A stretch of DNA of 51,216 bases, taken from contig NZ_VPFL01000022.1 in the NCBI RefSeq assembly GCF_008014345.1, positions 1 through 51,216 on the forward strand. Reading direction: 5' to 3'. A program made the position numbers and the translations under genes. Numbering within the stretch: position 1 is the stretch's first letter; each line of letters begins with the position of its first letter. This DNA is from Pelomicrobium methylotrophicum (GTDB lineage: Bacteria > Pseudomonadota > Gammaproteobacteria > Burkholderiales > UBA6910). A model generated the notes under the pieces. It ran no database searches, was not told where the DNA came from, and saw nothing but the letters and a program-made list of their open reading frames with translations. Below are positions 48,190 to 51,216 of the stretch, piece after piece.

Positions 48190-49947
48190 TCAGTGAGCCG
48201 GATCGGCAAGAGGTGCAGTCCGCAGCCGGTAGAGCGTCACCTTGCCTATTGTCGCTACGGCCTCCGATATCGCCGCGAGACCACTCCGGGAAAAGCTCTC
48301 TTCCCTGTTCCTGGCAACCACCAGGAGGGTGTCGGCGCCTGCCTGTGCCACTTTGTCAGTCGCGATAAAATTCGGGTGGTGAGGAAAAAGCTTGTGGCCG
48401 TACCATAGATCCATACTCTGGCTGTCAACGATGGGCACGGAACGGCCCAGATAGATGGGTAGGGCACCGCAGGCCTCGTAATCCTGATAAAGCAACACGG
48501 ACGCATCCGGATAGTTGCGGCGCACGAATTCGGCTAGGCTGCGGGAGGAAACGACTGCTTCTGCCCGCGTCCAGAACTGATCCGCCTGAACCAGCACCAA
48601 AATTGTCAGGCCACCAAGAAGGACAACGGCGGAACGCCCCCGGCCGGCATGGGCAATGGCGACGGCAAGGATGACCAGGACAGTGATCGGAAGTAGGATA
48701 GTCAGCAGCCTGTTGCCATCTTCCCTCTCGAACAAATGGGGTGTCTGACCAGTCGTCAGAAGCCACCACCAGACGATGACAAGGCTGACGAGCGTCAGTG
48801 CTGGCAGCAAGATGGACAGTATCAGGCGGCCACGGCTGTGATCTCGCAGCAGCGACGGCAGGTAATCCGCCGCCAGAAAGGCCATGGCCGGCAAGCAAAT
48901 GACGATATAGTAGTTTGCTTTTGCCCTAGAAAGGCTAAAAAAAGCGAAAGGCACCCCAACGCACAGCCAGAGGTAGCGGCGGATCGCTATACGGTTGGGT
49001 TGCGGGCGATGACGGGCTGCCAGCCAGCCCAACGGCAGGAAAGCCGACCAGGGGAAGAAAAACAAGAACAGGCGTGGAATATAGTAATAGAGAGGACCAG
49101 AATAGTAATCCCGTGGCTCGCGGGTACCTAAAAAGCGCAACACATGCTCATCGACGACGAATCGCCGGACAGTTCCCGGCAATTGCCACTCCGCAGCCAG
49201 CAGCCAGAGGATGATCGGGCTGAGACACATTGACACGGCAACTGGATCAGCCAGCAGTCGGACGATACGTCGCCGCTGGTCGGGCTGCCAGAGGGCATAG
49301 CCGGTGACGATGGCGCCCAACAATACCGGCGCAAGAAAGCCCTTCGTCAGCGTCGCCAGACCGAGGAGCGCTGCCGCCCCGCGCGACAAATCGCGGCGGT
49401 CGTGCACAATGGCAGCCAGTAGGTTCAGTGCAGCGCCGGAAAAAAGAACCGTGAACAGCATGTCGGGCATGGCTACCCTGGCCATGATGATGAAACCTAC
49501 ACTCGTCACCAGCAGATACCCGGGTACGGAACAACGTTCCCGGCCGGTTCCCAGCAGCACTGCCCAACGGCAACTGGCTAGGATAAACAGTAAGGCGACC
49601 AGGGCGGAAACAGCGCGCATTGGCATTTCGCCGGTACCGAATAAGCTGGCAGAAAGCGCCAGCAACCAGACGAACAGCGGCGGTTTTTCGAGATAAGGCA
49701 GATCGTCGAGCGTTGGGATGACCAGCGTACCGGAGACCAGCATTTCGCGTGCCGACTCGACATAGAGCGACTCGTTGCCGTCGAGGATTCCGTGCCGGGC
49801 GAGGCCTGGCAACAAAACCAGTGCCGCCAGGCCGGCCAAGGCAGGCACACCGTACGCCCTGTCGAGGAGTGCCTGGCCGCGACGGATGATGCTGGAAAAG
49901 AAGACGCGGAAATGATGCCGACAGCGGTCGACGACTCTCACAGGCAC
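48190..49947 (-). CDS. ArnT/PMT-like membrane glycosyltransferase (GT39 type)
   Basis: This 585-residue integral membrane protein has about 11-12 hydrophobic segments. The first loop holds DGNESLYVESAREM and PYLEKPPLFVWLLAL, the Asp/Glu catalytic and EKPP motifs of the ArnT/PMT (GT39, GT-C fold) family, which transfer sugars from polyprenyl phosphate donors, for example aminoarabinose to lipid A. The acceptor here cannot be told; no arnBCADEF genes are nearby. It lies upstream of the efflux genes on the same strand. The ATG at 49947 is the only reasonable early start, though the first 25 residues could be dispensable. Confidence 0.82.
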   Translation of the reverse strand: MPVRVVDRCRHHFRVFFSSIIRRGQALLDRAYGVPALAGLAALVLLPGLARHGILDGNESLYVESAREMLVSGTLVIPTLDDLPYLEKPPLFVWLLALSASLFGTGEMPMRAVSALVALLFILASCRWAVLLGTGRERCSVPGYLLVTSVGFIIMARVAMPDMLFTVLFSGAALNLLAAIVHDRRDLSRGAAALLGLATLTKGFLAPVLLGAIVTGYALWQPDQRRRIVRLLADPVAVSMCLSPIILWLLAAEWQLPGTVRRFVVDEHVLRFLGTREPRDYYSGPLYYYIPRLFLFFFPWSAFLPLGWLAARHRPQPNRIAIRRYLWLCVGVPFAFFSLSRAKANYYIVICLPAMAFLAADYLPSLLRDHSRGRLILSILLPALTLVSLVIVWWWLLTTGQTPHLFEREDGNRLLTILLPITVLVILAVAIAHAGRGRSAVVLLGGLTILVLVQADQFWTRAEAVVSSRSLAEFVRRNYPDASVLLYQDYEACGALPIYLGRSVPIVDSQSMDLWYGHKLFPHHPNFIATDKVAQAGADTLLVVARNREESFSRSGLAAISEAVATIGKVTLYRLRTAPLADPAH

Positions 49948-50488
49948 CTACAGGAAAAACTGGCGAGCCGGGCAAGGGCAGCGCGGACCATGGCAGAACG
50001 CAGCGTAGCAGCGCCCAGGCGATCTGGGCATGCTCTGTCAGGCTCGCGAAAGCTGTCACACGCACGCGTTCCCGTTAAGAAACGAGACATCGCCTTGAGG
50101 TAGTGCATTCACCTTCGAGCGCGAGAACCCTTGGCCTTGGCCGACCAGCAGCCACGTTCTCTTACAGTCTTATGTTCAAGATGTAAAATCCCCAGAAAAG
50201 AAGACCGTGAGATGGGGAAACAGGTTAGCGTGGGAGAGGGCGAGCATGGCGTGGAACGCGTCTCGACAATGGTCATTTTCATGACTATAGTCACACAGCT
50301 GACTATCCCGGCCAGGTAATGCGATGCAAACGATCCAAACCTCCAAATTTCAAGTCAAGATGTTTCGCCCTGCGAATCTGTTACGGGTTCCTCGCCCCAC
50401 GATTTATTGGGCGTCCGGTTGGGGCCTCATGCCCGTAAGCTAAAGCGGATAATCTCAACTCTATGGCTTTTACGGCTGGAAGCGATCC
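49948..50488. other. Intergenic region between divergent GT39 and DUF4337 genes
   Basis: These 541 bp should hold the promoters of both flanking genes. It is less GC-rich than the surroundings in its right half. I see small dyads (TCCCCA...TGGGGA around 50189-50219 and the palindrome GACTATAGTC near 50282), but no convincing -35/-10 pair, RNA gene or coding frame. A 62-codon frame at 50131-50319 lacks a ribosome site and family resemblance. Confidence 0.5.
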
Positions 50489-51061
50489 ATGGCAGGACAC
50501 GGTTTTCACGTTCACGGCGCCCACGATCACGAGGTCGAGCATCAGGCCCATCGTGGGCTGGGCTTGGCCCAACAAGTGGCGATCTTTACCGCCATCCTTT
50601 CCACCATCGGCGCAGTCATCAGCTACCAGGGCGGGGCGACCCAGGTGGAAGCCCTCCTTTACAAGAATGAGGCGGTGCTCAAAAAAACCGAGGCGTCCGA
50701 TCTATGGAATTACTACCAAGCGAAGAGCACCAAGGGAAACTTGGCAGAGCTTGCCTCCCTCATTGCCATTTCCCCGGACAAGGTAGAGTTTTACAAGAAG
50801 GAGGCAGAGCGCTACGCCAGGGAGAAGCAGGAAATCAAGGCCCAGGCCGAGGCCTTGGAGGCCCAGGCGAAAAAGGCCAATGAGAAGAGCGAGCGACTCA
50901 TCCATCCCCATCACCGCTTGGCCCAGGCCTTGACGCTGATTCAAATCGCCATCGCTCTTGCCTCCATCACGGTGTTGACGCAAAAAAAGTGGCTGCTGGC
51001 ACTCGCCGCCGCCGCTGCCGTGGGCGGGGCTTGGCTTTGGGGTGCAGCGTTACTGTTGTAG
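50489..51061 (+). CDS. DUF4337-type membrane protein with His-rich N-terminus
   Basis: This 190-residue protein resembles the DUF4337 family of unknown function. The N-terminus is histidine-rich (HGFHVHGAHDHEVEHQAHRG, residues 4-23). A membrane segment follows at about 28-46 (VAIFTAILSTIGAVISY), then SDLWNYYQAKSTKGNL, a long charged coiled coil (about 85-137, Glu/Lys/Ala) and two C-terminal membrane helices (about 144-161 and 167-189). No ribosome site is strong. It stands alone on the plus strand. The His cluster could bind metal, which would fit the nearby efflux genes, but that is speculation. Confidence 0.75.
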   Translation: MAGHGFHVHGAHDHEVEHQAHRGLGLAQQVAIFTAILSTIGAVISYQGGATQVEALLYKNEAVLKKTEASDLWNYYQAKSTKGNLAELASLIAISPDKVEFYKKEAERYAREKQEIKAQAEALEAQAKKANEKSERLIHPHHRLAQALTLIQIAIALASITVLTQKKWLLALAAAAAVGGAWLWGAALLL

Positions 51062-51136
51062 GAAACTCTGGTGAAGGCGATTTTTTACGGGGCTAAAGTC
51101 AAATCTGGTGTATGCGATGCTATGTGCATGGGTTGA

Positions 51137-51216
51137 TCAGGCGGCCAACCGCTGCTCATCTGATGGGCTGTCGGGTGCCGGGATTCCATCCTTGAAGGTC
51201 ATGCCGTTCATCAATT
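51137..51216 (-). CDS. C-terminal end of an unidentified protein running off the window
   Basis: On the minus strand an open frame enters from the right edge and ends LMNGMTFKDGIPAPDSP then SDEQRLAA before a TGA at 51137-51139. It is only 26 codons, too short to assign. The AT-rich sequence after it, including CACCAGATTTGACTTTAG, resembles the edge of a mobile element, so a transposase tail is possible but unproven. Confidence 0.25.
   Translation of the reverse strand, partial: LMNGMTFKDGIPAPDSPSDEQRLAA

Noticed and set aside
50131-50319. Small 62-codon frame in the GT39/DUF4337 gap
   Set aside because: No ribosome site, no recognisable family and ordinary chance length.

Overview
The window looks like a chromosomal segment of a GC-rich Gram-negative proteobacterium, most likely a betaproteobacterium. 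The evidence is the gene order mdh / gntR / sdhCDAB-sdhE / gltA / sucAB-lpd / zapE, the 327-residue mdh type, the yciB-yciI-bolA-parvulin series, and a PrpR-type sigma-54 activator beside prpBC. I cannot name a genus. I see no rRNA, tRNA, CRISPR array or complete insertion sequence.

Layout. 1-3.7 kb: molybdenum genes (moaE, a one-domain modE, then modABC behind a promoter that carries a near-textbook ModE operator). 3.7-13 kb: housekeeping genes (nnr, purL, an Nfu-like Fe-S protein, and a minus-strand chain msrB - unknown - yciB - yciI - bolA - parvulin with overlapping genes). 13-20 kb, minus strand: acnA, prpD, a decayed prpB/prpC relic, a CitE-like lyase and mdh. 20-33 kb, plus strand: a GntR/UTRA regulator, sdhCDAB, sdhE, gltA, sucA, sucB, lpd and zapE. 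33-40.4 kb: a propionate (2-methylcitrate) cluster, with prpR divergent from prpB-prpC-acuI-prpE. 40.5-50 kb, minus strand: a CzcCBA-type metal efflux operon with its own two-component system and a GT39 membrane glycosyltransferase. 50.5-51 kb: a DUF4337 protein, then the tail of an unidentified reading frame at the right edge.

How it fits together. Nearly the whole oxidative TCA cycle (aconitase, 2-oxoglutarate dehydrogenase, succinate dehydrogenase, malate dehydrogenase, citrate synthase) is in one 18-kb block. The methylcitrate genes sit on both sides of it: prpD with an aconitase on one side, prpR-prpBC-acuI-prpE on the other. Propionate or acrylate carbon would enter through PrpE and AcuI, condense with oxaloacetate (PrpC), be dehydrated and rehydrated (PrpD plus aconitase) and be cleaved by PrpB to succinate and pyruvate, which feed the adjacent sdh/mdh/gltA genes. 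Icd, fumarase and sucCD are not in the window.

The most interesting signals are non-coding. (1) Between prpD and the CitE-like gene lies an internally deleted, frameshifted relic of a prpB-prpC junction. It shows that a full prpBCD-acn operon once stood there and that the intact prpBC 18 kb away is a second copy or a relocated one. (2) A 16-bp palindrome, TATCTTATATAAGATA, occurs upstream of that relic, recurs with one mismatch in the mdh/gntR intergenic region, and is present as half-sites at the end of gntR before sdhC. This suggests a GntR regulon covering the whole block. (3) A canonical ModE operator is paired with a ModE that lacks the molybdate-binding domain. (4) A good -24/-12 promoter with GTTTC/GAAAC dyads upstream lies between prpR and prpB. 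I did not find a clearly unprecedented multi-gene system; most genes belong to well-known families.
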